The translations under genes were made by a program, and so were the position numbers. Shown piece by piece: positions 34,828 through 46,646 of a stretch of 64,000 nt of DNA (position 1 is its first letter; each line of letters opens with the position of its first letter). Location: the NCBI GenBank assembly GCA_961205875.1, contig OY540810.1, positions 19,158,001-19,222,000 on the forward strand, written 5' to 3'. Source of the DNA: Sialis fuliginosa. Lineage: Eukaryota > Arthropoda > Insecta > Megaloptera > Sialidae. The notes below the pieces were generated by a model that saw only the letters and a program-made list of their open reading frames with translations, had not been told where the DNA came from and made no database searches.

Positions 34828-36568
34828 CATGTCGCACCTCCAATAAAATAGAGTCATAACTTGAAAAAGTCAAATGTTCAGGAGAGCTAAAAACGTGTGA
34901 TCATAATTTTATTAAATTATTATCTTTATTGTTTATACAAATAACCCCAATGTGTTATATATATTCGGAATCCTTATAGAATAAGCTATCGATTGCCGTA
35001 GTTACTTATGCAATATTCCTGAAAAAAATGCGTACAGATAAATCGTTATTACATTTGGTAAAATGACTGTAAATTTTTTTTTCTTGACATATCAGATAGA
35101 CAGATGCTTTAGGAAGCTATTTACTCAAGATTCAAGTCAAAATGTTAATTTGTTTATTAATAATTGGCCAAAAACTAAAAAAATGAATAACTCATTAAGG
35201 AATCAATATTTATTTATGTTTTTTTTTTGTACTGTTCATCTTGTCAAATGCTATTAAGTGAAAGAAAATAAAAAAAATTTCAAGCAATATTAAGAGGTTA
35301 AACTGCCATATGTTTATTACAATTCATAAATAAATAGCCAAAAAAGGGTCAAGGAGTAATTGGAAAAAAAAACTTTTTTTTAATTTTGATAGTACTCTCT
35401 ACAACCTTCATTTAAAAAAAAAATTTTTTGGCCCTACACTATTTGCACCCAATGAATTTGACCTTCAAAAATTTTCGTAATTTGTTTATTGTGGCCGTTA
35501 AAACAAAAACTATGATATGAGATGTTGCACATCAGTTTGTACCGTTAAAAGCTATCTTTTGAAGACATTTTAAAAAAATTAATAGTTTTATTTATTTTTT
35601 TATCTTAACTTTAAAAATATCGTGTTTTTCACTACTAAGAGATTTCACGAAACAGCCTTTTTTCAGATAAATCGACGCTACTATTAAGATTTGGGTATTT
35701 TACTGAAGAAAATATCACAGTTGAGATAGTACAAAATTTATTTTCAGAAGATTTTCCTACTTTTATCCACTTAACATTTAGCAGACAATAAAATTGAGAT
35801 CAGAAAACAAATATAGTACACGAATTTAAGTATGAAATAAATACAAAGTCGATACATGTCGAAATCACACTTGCATTATAAAAATAAAGTATTATAATTA
35901 TTTGAAATGCACTTTCAGTACGCATGGTGGTTAGAAAATTATAATAATATTACAATAATTAAATTATAATAATCTTCTCCGTTGTTATTTGTACATAATC
36001 ATCAAAATTATTGTTTATATTATCCAAATCTTAATGTTTCAAGTTCTTCATGTTAGCAAGAAAATAATCACATTTCAAAACGAAACAATAACTTTAACCA
36101 TCATATTAGCCACTATAATGAGCCATTTTAGATTACTATGATGAAAAGTCAATTTTCTAATCAAATAATCAAAACTAATATATAGCATCTCAAATACAGT
36201 ACCAACTTAAAATAGTACGGTATTTTATATCAGTTTATGAAAATAAATACAAGATTTAGCACAATTATGTACAACTAAAAAGACACATTTCGAAATGAGT
36301 CTCTATTGAGCTGAATCTGAAACATAAAATATCACTTACCATTTTTAAATAATGTCACAATTCGTATTAGAACAGTATTTACGAATAAGTGCAAACGAAA
36401 CAGCTATAGTATAAAACAGTCACATCGCCATTTAGTGGCGAATTTGTGGAGTTACAGATGTAACGTTTTTATAGATAATAGGGATTATTTTTTTAATCAT
36501 TTGTGTCTATTTAACTGAAAAACGCAAATTTTCAAGTTATGACTCTATTTTATTGGAGGTGCGATGTG
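34828..36568. mobile_element. Element with 40-bp terminal inverted repeats, 1.74 kb
   Basis: GCACCTCCAATAAAATAGAG at the left recurs inverted at the right (CTCTATTTTATTGGAGGTGC); over about 40 bp only two bases differ. The ends start CATGTCGCACC and CACATCGCACC. No clear target duplication was seen and the interior has no recognisable transposase. The superfamily is unknown. Confidence 0.7.
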
Positions 36569-36625
36569 AATATTACGCGAAAAAATATTCTGTTAGTTGA
36601 TCGATTTTAAATATTATATTATAAT

Positions 36626-36894
36626 CAGAGCTGTCATAAGTAATCAGTGAAAGTACATGAAGTACACTTACCAAGTACTCAGTGAAAGAACTTTAAGTAT
36701 TAAATATTTTTTTCTATTTTTAAAAGTCAAGTATTTCATGTACCAAAAAGTACCTAATTGAAATTGTACAAGTAAGTAAGTACTTTTAAAATATTAATTT
36801 GTTAGAATTATTCAAATAAATTATTATTTTGCATTGAGCAATCAGGTAAAAGTAAAGTAATTCAAGTATTTTACTTGAATTATTGATACTTCTG
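36626..36894. mobile_element. hAT-type MITE, 269 bp
   Basis: It has CAG...CTG ends (CAGAGCTGTCATAAGTA left) and a perfect 8-bp duplication ATTATAAT (36618-36625 and 36895-36902). The interior has many AAGTACTT-like inverted motifs, such as CAAGTATTTTACTTG, resembling a widespread hAT MITE type. It lies 58 bp from the 1.74-kb element. Confidence 0.88.
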
Positions 36895-36998
36895 ATTATA
36901 ATGGTAATGATCATGTTAATATAATATCCACTGTAATGTGTAATGAAACATTTGCCTAATTTACGACAAAAACAACATACTTTACATTTAAAAACTAT

Positions 36999-37097
36999 AG
37001 GTGTACCGGAATTCCGGCCGGAATTCACGTCTAACGTCACTACTATTATATTTTAAATATAAATACATTGAGTTCCGGCCGAAATTCCGGTACACCT
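36999..37097. mobile_element. Tiny MITE, 99 bp
   Basis: AGGTGTACCGGAATTCCGG and its inverse form arms of 29 bp with two differences. The flanking 4-mer CTAT is repeated at 36995-36998 and 37098-37101. The GGCCGGAATTC-type GC-rich arms contrast with the AT-rich surroundings. Superfamily not assigned. Confidence 0.75.
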
Positions 37098-37105
37098 CTA
37101 TTAGA

Positions 37106-39500
37106 AACCGAGATTCATTAATTTTACTTGTTTTTTTTTCATATTTCACTAAATATGTATTCGCAATACTATTTACAGATAAGCCAAACGCCGCTGTTTC
37201 TAAATAAATCTCTTACAACAAATAAAAATCATCGCTATTAATAATGGTTCTTTATTTTCACACAATGATTTCAGTGTTCATGTCATATACAGATATAAAC
37301 ATACAGAAATTATAAATATTTTGACGTAAATACGGATTACGTAAACATGTAATTGCATCTTTGGTTAGTTTTTACGCATAATCGTTTTGCAATTTTTCTA
37401 TAAATATCTACATATTTATAATATTATTAGATATTACTACCATTATGATTTTTTTAGTAAAAATATTTGTTTAATAAAAATATTTATTTATTTCTATATA
37501 AAAATATATAGTACAGGCAAATTAGACAAAAAATCGACCTGAAAAGAACATAATTCTTAGATCTATTTTTTTTTGTTTTAAATCACTTTGTTATACACAT
37601 ATATATACTTTAAGAATCCAATGAGTCTCGAGTTTTAAGGCTGTTGCGTATGAGTCATTCCATTTATAATCATCAAATTTATTAAAATATATAAGTTGCA
37701 CCATTTTTAATTTTGATGAAAGTTTAATCAGTTGTTATTATACTTATTAGATAGCAGAAACTGTACTTAGAAAAATTTTAATGGCCATAGTTCGGGGGTG
37801 GTGACCGTTTTACCCTCTTAAGATATGAAGATTTCGTCGATTTTCAACGTTTTTTCAACTCGCTATAGCACGCGTTCTAATAAAGCAATTACAACGAGCT
37901 TAATGTCATTTGAAAGACTAAAGAATCTAGTTTCAATTGATCTAGCACAATTTAAAGTTTAAATTATTTTTTTTGTAGATAGAGGCTTTTCAAATTTATT
38001 AATAAAATTGTCATTTTTTCTATTTTTCGAAATTTATTGTGGCTCTAAGGTTAAACTGAGAAAGCTATAATTGTGTGTAAGTTATGTTCATTTATAGTAC
38101 TCAGTACCCACAAAAAATCAGCTTGATGGATGCACATCTTTTATTAAAAAAATTTTGTTAAATATCGCAAAAATCACGAAAACACCAAAATCAGCTGTTT
38201 TCGAAGCAAAAAAAAGTTATGTGGGGGACGAGATAAAATTCTGAATTTTTTTTTACAAATGCTCTAAATAGTTATCTTTGAAGGCCTTATAGATTCGTTT
38301 TGTTATTTTCATTTTTATAGCAACCAAAATTTTATTTAAATTTAAAAAAATACGAAAACTTCAAAAACGGTTATTTTTAAACATAATACAAAAATATGTT
38401 GGGCATTTTTGTAAAAGGTTTACTATTTAAAAAAAAAATAACTAAGAATGTATTATTTTTAACTTAAGTTATTGTAATCGGTCCGAAAATCAAAATCAAA
38501 AATTTAAACATATTTGTACGTTTTAAGGTCACTATAGTACATTTACACTATTTTCAGTGTGCGTGCGTGCGTATGTGCGTGTCATTTTTTACGTGCACGA
38601 AATCTTGCAAATAAAAAATGCTATTGACTTCGTTGGGGTGCCAATCGAAGCGTCTTGACGTGAAAGGGTGAAAACCACCCTCAGAATTTAAATTTTAAAT
38701 ACCAATAAATACGTTTTTTTATCTCTTATAGTTTACAAGCTATCGAACTTCTACACACTATTGCCCCACCCTGTATATTAAAGATAAAGTATTTCTGAAG
38801 CCATTTCAGGAGGTATTTATAATCTTTCCGTTTTTTCCTTAATAAAACCTAATTTTAATGCACACTTGTCAATTTTATGTAAATAAATATTTACCGTTAC
38901 AAAATAATTAATTTTACCTTACTATTTTTTTTTTGTCATTTTATAACCCCCAGTCATCTTCCCAACATTAATTTTGACCTCATTAATTACTTAATGTTCG
39001 TTATAATCTTTTTAGTACAGGAATATTCATTATTTTCATACATTTGATCTAACATATCCTTTTTACCCCACTTTCCCCTAAACGCAACAACTTCTGACCT
39101 CGGGACTCATTGAATTCTTTAATGAGAAATACTATTGGATACATTTCCGAAATAAAATTTAATCTAATAATTATGTTTTAGTTAAATGTAAATTTGCCTG
39201 TACTAATATGCGAATAGTGAATTTTAATGTTTTTAGTAAATATTGTCGATTAATAAAATAAATTATACAGTATGTTCTATTTACAAAACGTAGTACAATT
39301 TGGTAACTCGTAAGATATTTTGCTTTTATTTGGAATTATTTTATAATATGGGAGTAAATAAATGCCCCCAAGTATATAGTACCTACTCTATCGGTTTTAA
39401 TAACACTATTTATGTAACATTGTAATGTATGGAATAGAATCCAGCAAAAATACCGAAACAAGAAATCTATATGTAGTTTTGCGATTGATTTTGCTTGGCT
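37106..39500. other. AT-rich DNA, solo element end near 38770
   Basis: No gene was seen. GTGCGTGCGTGCGTATGTGC-type simple sequence lies near 38560-38582. CCCCACCCTGTATA at 38763-38778 looks like the right end of a TACAGGGTG-type MITE, but no left partner was found. Confidence 0.45.
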
Positions 39501-39530
39501 TTGGCCTGCAAACTCTCAGTTTTTAACTGC

Positions 39531-39575
39531 CTTGATGTGTTCGTTACAACTTGCAACATGTGACGAAACGTTAGT
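39531..39575 (+). ncRNA. Degenerate hammerhead-like motif
   Basis: TTGATGTG and, after a short stem-like stretch, GTGACGAAACGTTAG match the layout and letters of the motif at 43444-43478 (CTGAAGATG ... GTGACGAAACGTTGG). The first core box is damaged. It is probably a decayed relative. Confidence 0.3.
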
Positions 39576-41214
39576 CGAAAGGATACCTTCTACATATAAA
39601 TTTGTATACTATATATACAAAAGTTTCATAATGCTATGCATAAGATTAAAAAAATTAACATTTTTTTGTTAATTTATACCATCTTGCAGCAAACTGTGGA
39701 TATTACAAAACAATTTATTACGAATAAAATTCTTGTAAATATACATTTTTGACGTGATATTGACACACAAAAAACATCTGAGACCTGGGCAGTTTTGCCG
39801 GAATTTATGGAGTTTATTTATAAATAGCGCATCTCTAATAAATGTAAAAGGCCACGGCGAGTTAAATTTGTATATAATCCTACAGTGTCATTGACTTGAT
39901 TATGATGTTTGTTTTTAAAATGTGCTGTTTTAGTAGTTATAATAAATTAAGTGTTGTTAATAGAAATTAATTGTGTTAGTTACGTTTAATTTTTAAAACG
40001 TGTTTTTTCTTACACTTTAAACTTAAAGAAAATCAGGTTCAATAAGACAAATCTTATACCATATTATATTTATGATTACAACAACGCGCTTACTAATGGA
40101 ATTTTTTACATATTTATTCTAATTAATTATAAATGTTTGCATAAATAACATAATGCAATTTAAATCAATAAGTGTGATTGGCATCGAAAAGGTTAAAAAG
40201 TTCATTTAGTTAAAAAATAATAAAATTATACATGTATAATGTATAATATATTATTCACAGTAGAATCGGGTTAATGCCGTTTTATGAAATGGTTTTAATT
40301 TATTAGTTTTATCTATGCATTTATTTTAAACAAATTACTTTCTTATTAAAAAGAAACACTTATTGTCAGTTATAAATTAAAAAAATTCAAATAAATTTTT
40401 TTTAATATTTAAATTTAAAATTTATTGAAAGTGAAAAACAAATATTTAAAAAGTATTTTTATAATAAGTAAATAAGTGTACCTATAGATTATTATAAATA
40501 AATATAATGTGACAAGCACATCGACAATATATAGGAATTATATTATTTGTAAATAAATAGCATTACTGATATTAAATGATTATTAATACATAATGTTACG
40601 CAGTTATTCAGTATGCCATGATATTAAGATAAATTATTAATGATGCTTAAGACAAGTATACAATATAATAAATTAACTTAAGAAACGTAATGAAATGTAA
40701 AAAGCATTCATAATTCATATAGATGCTGACTTTAGCAAAGAATAGAGTTAATTATTGTTTTTCTTATCTTTTTTATACAATTGGCTAAATTAGTATTGAT
40801 TTTTTCGAATTATTTGATCTATTGTATAGGTATTATTATTATTAATAGGTATTATTATGTATGTATTTATTATTATTAAGCCTGGATTGAAACATGACAG
40901 GATCCCACTTTTTTAGCTGTCATAATTTTTTTTAATAATGACAGCATATAATAACTTTCTTGTTTCCTTTAATTTTTTATTTGTTATAATTTTAAATATT
41001 AGTAAATTACGAGATATAAAAAACTTTTTAAGAAAAAAAAACGAACTTCAAAAAAACTTTAAAAACATTGAAAAGTATACCTAATAATTATTAAAAACAG
41101 TTTTTGAAGTCGGTTTTCTTTATTAATAATTATTAGATATACTTTGCAGTATTTTTATGCTTTTTTGAAGTCTTTTTTATTTTTTATAATTCCCTTTTGA
41201 GTGGCGTATCTATG
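39576..41214. other. AT-rich DNA, nothing recognised
   Basis: No gene or element boundary was seen. Short ATTATTATT runs occur near 40830-40875. Confidence 0.5.
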
Positions 41215-41545
41215 AAACCCGTGGTCAGATTCTGATGAAATTTATACGAGACCACCTCGAGTGAATACTCTTTCAAACAAAAAAAATTTCACCGAATATG
41301 TGCATATTTATCTGAGTTATGCCCGAAAATAGAATATAAAAAATATATATACAGAAAAATTGAAAACTCCTTCCTTTTTTATCCGTGGTTAGATTAAAAA
41401 AATATACATGGGAGTTAAATTGGGAGTATACTCTTTCAAACAAATAAATCGTCCAAAGCTGGCATGTTTGTTGGAGTTACGCCCGAATATATCATAAAAA
41501 ATATATACAGACGAATTCAGACCCTTCTTCCTTTTTTATGTCTGT
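41215..41545. repeat. Two diverged tandem units of about 165 bp
   Basis: Both units contain CGTGGT(C/T)AGATT, ACTCTTTCAAACAAA, GAGTTA(T/C)GCCCGAA, AAAAAATATATACAGA and CTTCCTTTTTTATG or a close variant, in the same order. They are diverged by substitutions. Confidence 0.6.
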
Positions 41546-41671
41546 TAAAAATGTTTAAAAATTAGAACAATTAAGAAGAGCGTCTTCTCACTCGTACAGT
41601 TTACATTTAATGTCGAGTAGACCACATTTCTAAAAGTATAATATTTTCCTTGTCTACTTTGAACGTAAATA

Positions 41672-42222
41672 AAAATTTTAGGGTTCCGTACCGAAATCGG
41701 AAAAATGAGACTCAAGGTTTGTCTGTCTGTTTGTGACAGACTTGTATCTACACTGTACCGTTTGGTGGACAAACAATAGATCTGAATTAAATATTAAAAT
41801 TTATTAAATTCCGGTGCTTGAAGTATCAAATGAAAGCTGACACTTCAAGAAATTTTAATATGTAAACGTTTTAGTATGTTCTCTAGCCGGGTTTTATGAT
41901 ATACATATTTTGTTACGTTAGGTAAAATATGGAATAAGCAGTGACGATAATAATAAAAAGTAGAAGAAAAGTTTGCCGCCAGCGCGCTCTTTTGCAATAC
42001 GCTGCCTAAACCGTTAAATATTGAACAATATAATGCAATAAAGAATTGTGTCGAGTAAAAAGATCTAAAATTAACTCCGCTACACCATATATCTAACTTT
42101 TGTATTTAAGCCACAATGACTGCTTTTATGATACAAAGAAAATTTAAAATGTTTAGGTAGTGTTTACGTGGACTTATGACCTGCAAAACATTAATCATTA
42201 TCGAAATAAATAAATTTTTAGC
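41672..42222 (+). mobile_element. Repeat mosaic with a Helitron internal fragment
   Basis: 41672-41770 opens AGGGTTCCGTACCGAAATCG, a common lepidopteran repeat head. About 41878-42222 matches the internal part of the Helitrons at 44173 and 56300 (GCAGTGACGATAATA, AATACGCTGCCTAAACCGTT, TGGACTTATGACCTGCAAAA). Both Helitron ends are missing. Confidence 0.7.
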
Positions 42223-43219
42223 AGAAAACAATTTTTTTTTGTTGTAATTAGAAAATTACAATGTATTGAAAATAATCAAATTTTCTTTAAACAATGGTCA
42301 TAATTTCTGAACCGCTCAGTACAATCCCACACATGCTATATCAAAATATCCAAAAAAATAAATGCTTTTAGAGTATCAACTAAAAATACACACTTTGTAT
42401 TTAAAAAAATATAACATTGATTTGTAACGCACTTATAAGACTAATGGCACTAATGTAACTATTTTAAAAATGTGCTGCTTGTCTATCCTGACAACTTTTG
42501 TTTTTAAAGTTTTCTTCCATTTGTTATAATAAATGAAATATTGACACAGTCTTGGGACACTGTATTATTTAGTCATATACCTATTATTCACAAAACACAT
42601 GGTTGTTCAACTAATGACTGAATTATTCACGCACATTCCCAGTCTACATCTCCGTAGCGTGCATAATTCCGATTCAGAATTTATAAATACTTCATCCAAT
42701 ATATGACGTCACATAATGCTATGATTATTTTCGAGAGTTATCTGTAGAAGCTGACCACTTCACAATATGCTAGTGAATAATTGTCCAAATTATAGAAATT
42801 ACAACAAATTGATCATCAAACACTCTAGATGGCGCTCCTATATGAATCATAAGTAGAACGATAAGTTGGAAGCCACTGTTTAGATAGTTTGTTTTCATTG
42901 AGCGTACGTGCGAAGGCGGGAATGGCCAATGCCAGAAAGAGATTTCACTGTATCGTATTTAATTTTTAATTTTTGTAAACACTCATGAACTAATATTTCA
43001 CCGTATGTATAGTGGATGAAGCCTTGATATAAATTCCTATAAAATATGTAAACAGTTTGTTTGAGTTTATTTGAATTATTTGTATGTCATATCATCAGGG
43101 AAAAAAGGTGTTGATGATGGTTTAATGTGATACATAAAATAAAAAGTGACATGCATGATCAGTGATATTGTATTCAAGGATAAGTAAAATAATTTCGAGG
43201 TATTAAGAATTTCTAAAAA
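42223..43219. other. No gene recognised
   Basis: The composition becomes more even at about 42640-42960 (for example GCGAAGGCGGGAATGGCCAA), but there is no protein match. The rest is AT-rich. Confidence 0.45.
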
Positions 43220-43970
43220 TAATAATTATTGAAAATGGAAGTAATTATGAGTAATAACTTTTTTATCTTATTTTTAATCATAGAACAAGAAGTAAGCTAT
43301 ACAAGTCTTGAGGCTTCCGCGGTGATCTTGATTTGGATCTTGGCTTCTGGGTGTAAGCCGCGTCGATTTGATCGTGTTATCGGCCAACGTTTCGTCACAC
43401 ATTGCAGTGGACATCTTCAGGGCTCTTCTAAAAGTACAGAGCCCTGAAGATGTCCACTGCAATGTGTGACGAAACGTTGGCCGATAACACGACCAAATCG
43501 ACGCGGCTTACACCCAGAAGCCAAGATCCAAGAATTAAGGTTATTTTGCTAAATTTGAAGAATAAATAAATAAAATTCTGCAATTATTTCTTTTTCTTTC
43601 TCTTTTATCGATATTTCTCACAACAAAGTATATTTTTGTGTATTTTGTGTTATATAATCTTATTTAAGCGCCAAACTAAAAAACAAAAATATACTAGATA
43701 AAAATCGATGGACCAACTGACCCCATACATCCCTGATCAAAATAATTATTAGTTGATACTAGAAATCGATAACACTTATTATTAATACTAAACAAATTTT
43801 CAAATTTCATAACTGTATGACAATGGGTTCTCAAGATATTAAATAAACACTAATTTTGGGCAAAATCTTTGGAAGGCTGTAACTCCCTCACGAAGAATTT
43901 CCGGACACATGTTTATATAAAGTTTTTTGCTTAAAATAACATCCTCTATCTACTGTTATTTTTTTTACAT
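43220..43970 (+). repeat. Family D repeat, copy 2
   Basis: It matches the arms of D1 (AATCATAGAACAAGAA at 43278, AAAGTATATTTTTGTG, TTTGGAAGGCTGTAACTCC). It is split by the snap-back insertion at 43298-43529. Here there is only one arm, not the inverted pair seen at 11-12.6 kb. Confidence 0.75.
43298..43529. mobile_element. Snap-back insertion (family S), long copy
   Basis: It starts AAGTCTTGAGGCTTCCGCGG, then GGATCTTGGCTTC begins a 91-bp arm (43335-43425) matched by an inverted arm (43439-43529) with a single difference and a 13-nt loop. The right end AAGCCAAGATCC is the same as in the short copy at 8664. The flanks AAGAAGTAAG and AAGAATTAAG both align to AAGAATATAAG in the uninterrupted family D copy, showing a target duplication of about 11-12 bp. 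Each arm carries CTGAAGA ... GACGAAACG, a hammerhead-like core, as in Penelope-like elements. Confidence 0.75.
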
Positions 43971-44172
43971 TTGTAATAATTGTAATTATGTATAACCCTG
44001 TTTATTAATAATATTAATTTTACATTGTATATTTCTTTCTAATATAACTATACCAATCAGAATGTTTATACATTTAAATAAAATAGTAAGTCAAATTACT
44101 CACTACCTATAGATGCAGAATATCAAAAGGTATTTTTTTTTCTATAGGCTACAATTTTATAATGAAACGTAA

Positions 44173-45057
44173 TCTATATAAATATATAAAACTCAACGTG
44201 TCTCTGTCTGTCCGTCTGTCCGTTAGAGCGCTTATCACTCGAGAATCACTTATCCGATTTACGTGTTTTTTTTTTTTTGTTTTTTTTCATAGGTACGTTC
44301 TCTGACCAGGTTATAGGCTATATTTTGTTACATTAGGTAACATAACAACTAAGCAGTGACGATAATAGTAAATCAAGTTTGAAAAAAAATTACAATACGC
44401 TGCCTAAACCGTTCAATATTGAACAAAATAATGTAGAAAAGAATTGTGTAGAATCAAAAGATTTACTATAAAGTCCGCGACACCATATGTCTAACTTTTA
44501 TATTTAAGCCACAGTGACTGCTTTTATGTTACAAAGAAAATTAAAAATATTTGAGTTCTGTTTACGTGGACTTATGACCTGCAAAAAAACATTAATCCTT
44601 ATCGAAATAAATGATTTCATCGTCATAAGTACTTAATGTAGATATGATTTGCCCTTTACAGCATCCAATTTGGTCGTATAGTTTAGAAAATATCTTGATG
44701 TATACATACGGGAACATATTATTCGCGTGATGAGAACCCGTGTCGCGGCGTGTGGTAAGGAAGGAGCGTGCCGAGTAGGCGCAGGGCAGAAGGAATGATC
44801 ACAGGCCGGTATTCTTTTGATTTTGATTGTCTATTGTTTATTTTGTTTTCAATAATTAACTTTTAAAGTTAAACAGGAAAAAATTATTTTTACTTTTTGT
44901 TCTGATTCGGTTTTGTTAGGTAGGTAATTTAAGTGTTGTTTGGTTTTTATTACAATAATAACTAATCGTGTTTGTATTTAAATTCAACTATATATTTTTT
45001 AAATCCTAAACAATAACTCCGTAGTCCTCGCGAGCGAAGTCGCGCGGGCCCAGCTAG
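44173..45057 (+). mobile_element. Non-autonomous Helitron, 885 bp
   Basis: It begins TCTATATAAATATATAAAAC after an A, and ends with a CGCGAGCGAAGTCGCG hairpin, GGGCCCAGCTAG and then T. Insertion between A and T, a 5' TC, a 3' CTRR (CTAG) and a hairpin about 8 nt before the end are the Helitron rules. (GTCC)n-like text follows the head. A second copy lies at 56300-57134 (-), a fragment at 41878. No Rep/helicase is encoded. Confidence 0.88.
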
Positions 45058-46320
45058 TTCGTTTATAAAATAACTAACCAATAACGATCTGACATTATAA
45101 CTTTCGTGAAATTTTGCACAGTTTATTATTCATACAATTTTCTAATCACTTTGTGCTACATTAATTGAATTCTGGTATGTTTGTATATAGTACCCATTTT
45201 AAATTGTAGATTACAGCGGGCATAAATTTGGTTTGCGACATAAATAATGATGGTACATTAGAAACGTGCGATTATTTATTCATTTGTAAAAAGAAATAGT
45301 TGCCTACGCAAAACCAGAAAGTTGGTATAACTGATTAATTTTTCTCAACAAAAAAGCATTGGGATTTTGGATATATGAAGTATGCTATTGTATATAAGGA
45401 TGGTATGTAGTAACATTTTAAGTTGGCCATGAACCTTAGGAAGATCCGCTTGACAATATTGTAAAATATTATTATTTATTTGTAATTGTGTTTTGTGATG
45501 CTTAGATTATATTGTTGGATGTGTAGGAAAAACGGTACATGGAATGGTATTGTGTTTTATTTATTGTTGTGCTGTCGTTTATTTTGTAGTTAATAAAAAA
45601 TTAGCATGTTGATATTTTCTTTTAGAGTATCTACCGTTTGTGAATACTTTTAAAGAGTTATTATAAAACGCATTTATCTTTCTTGTATTACAAGAGAATT
45701 TAACTTTGTTTAGGAAACAAAAACAACAACATAAGTATAGTAATAAATTATAACTCATGCTCATAATCTAGAATTTTTGTATAAAATATTTATTTCCAAT
45801 TTTATTTTGTCTTTTGTCGATTATATGTAAGTGCTTTTGCACACAAAAAATAAGACTTATATAATAATAATTAAAATATTATGTATTTATTCAAAGACAT
45901 TAACTTATTGTTAAGAAAAACTGAAAAAAGGTTGATTCAATTTGGTCTTATTTCATTCTGTTTTGGACTTTTTTATGAATGGTCACTCTTTAATAATATC
46001 TTTCATTAAAGCACGTCATACCACCTGGGGTCCAAGATGAATTTTGGGACTAATAAAAAACATTTCAATCTCATCCACGTATTTTTTTGTTTTATTAATT
46101 TTCTATTCTATACAATAAAAAAAATATTTCTGTTCTTGGTGATTTTTAAGAGGGTAAATGGGTTTCCAAAAAAATGTTTTCAATCTTAGCAAGTGGAGTA
46201 TCAAATGAAAGCTGACAAGGAATTTAGATGTACAAACTGTAAATGTTTTGTTATTATTAAAATCATCAATTACTTTTTTTAAAATCGTAAAAATATAATC
46301 TGATAAATTGGGAATATGTA
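45058..46320. other. AT-rich DNA, nothing recognised
   Basis: No gene was seen. GAGTATCAAATGAAAGCTGAC near 46197 matches text at 41822, a shared repeat scrap. Confidence 0.5.
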
Positions 46321-46329
46321 TAATGATGC

Positions 46330-46420
46330 TGAGATCCAAGGTATATAAAGACAAGGTAGTCTCATCAGTTTCTTGACCAATCAGCGTTGGCGCGGGAATT
46401 GACGTCACCACGAAGACGTA
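46330..46420 (-). promoter_or_regulatory. Promoter-like box cluster, leftward
   Basis: On the minus strand the order is TGACGTCA, CGCGCC, ATTGGTCAAG (inverse CCAAT) and TTTATATA, with spacing of about 45 bp from CCAAT to TATA. No transcript or coding sequence is known downstream, so function is inferred from motifs only. Confidence 0.25.
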
Positions 46421-46518
46421 TTCAAATGTTATAAATGTATAATAGAATATCAATCCTTTATTTATTCTTGTCTTCGTATTTTTTGATATTTTAACAACAT
46501 ATACAATCAAAGAAGTAC

Positions 46519-46646
46519 AAATTCGACATTGCAAAATTATAAAAAGCTGTCACAGACAATTTGGTCTATTCTATTTTTACTTTTCTTAAGTTGGCAATAC
46601 GTTCTGTAATTCTGACAGCTTTTTATAATTTTGCAATGTCGAATTT
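46519..46646. repeat. Hairpin with perfect 34-bp arms
   Basis: The arms 46519-46552 and 46613-46646 are exact inverses (CGACATTGCAAAATTATAAA is part of the left arm) around a 60-nt loop. It sits just inside the left promoter-like segment and may be a small MITE. No target duplication was seen. Confidence 0.8.

Noticed and set aside
38763-38778. Complete TACAGGGTG-type MITE
   Set aside because: Only a right-type end was found; no left partner in the preceding 1.5 kb.
46103-46534. 143-codon minus-strand frame, the longest in the window
   Set aside because: It runs across one arm of the inverted promoter-like pair and into repeat text. It has no domain and AT-driven composition, and its counterpart in the other arm is not open in the same frame.
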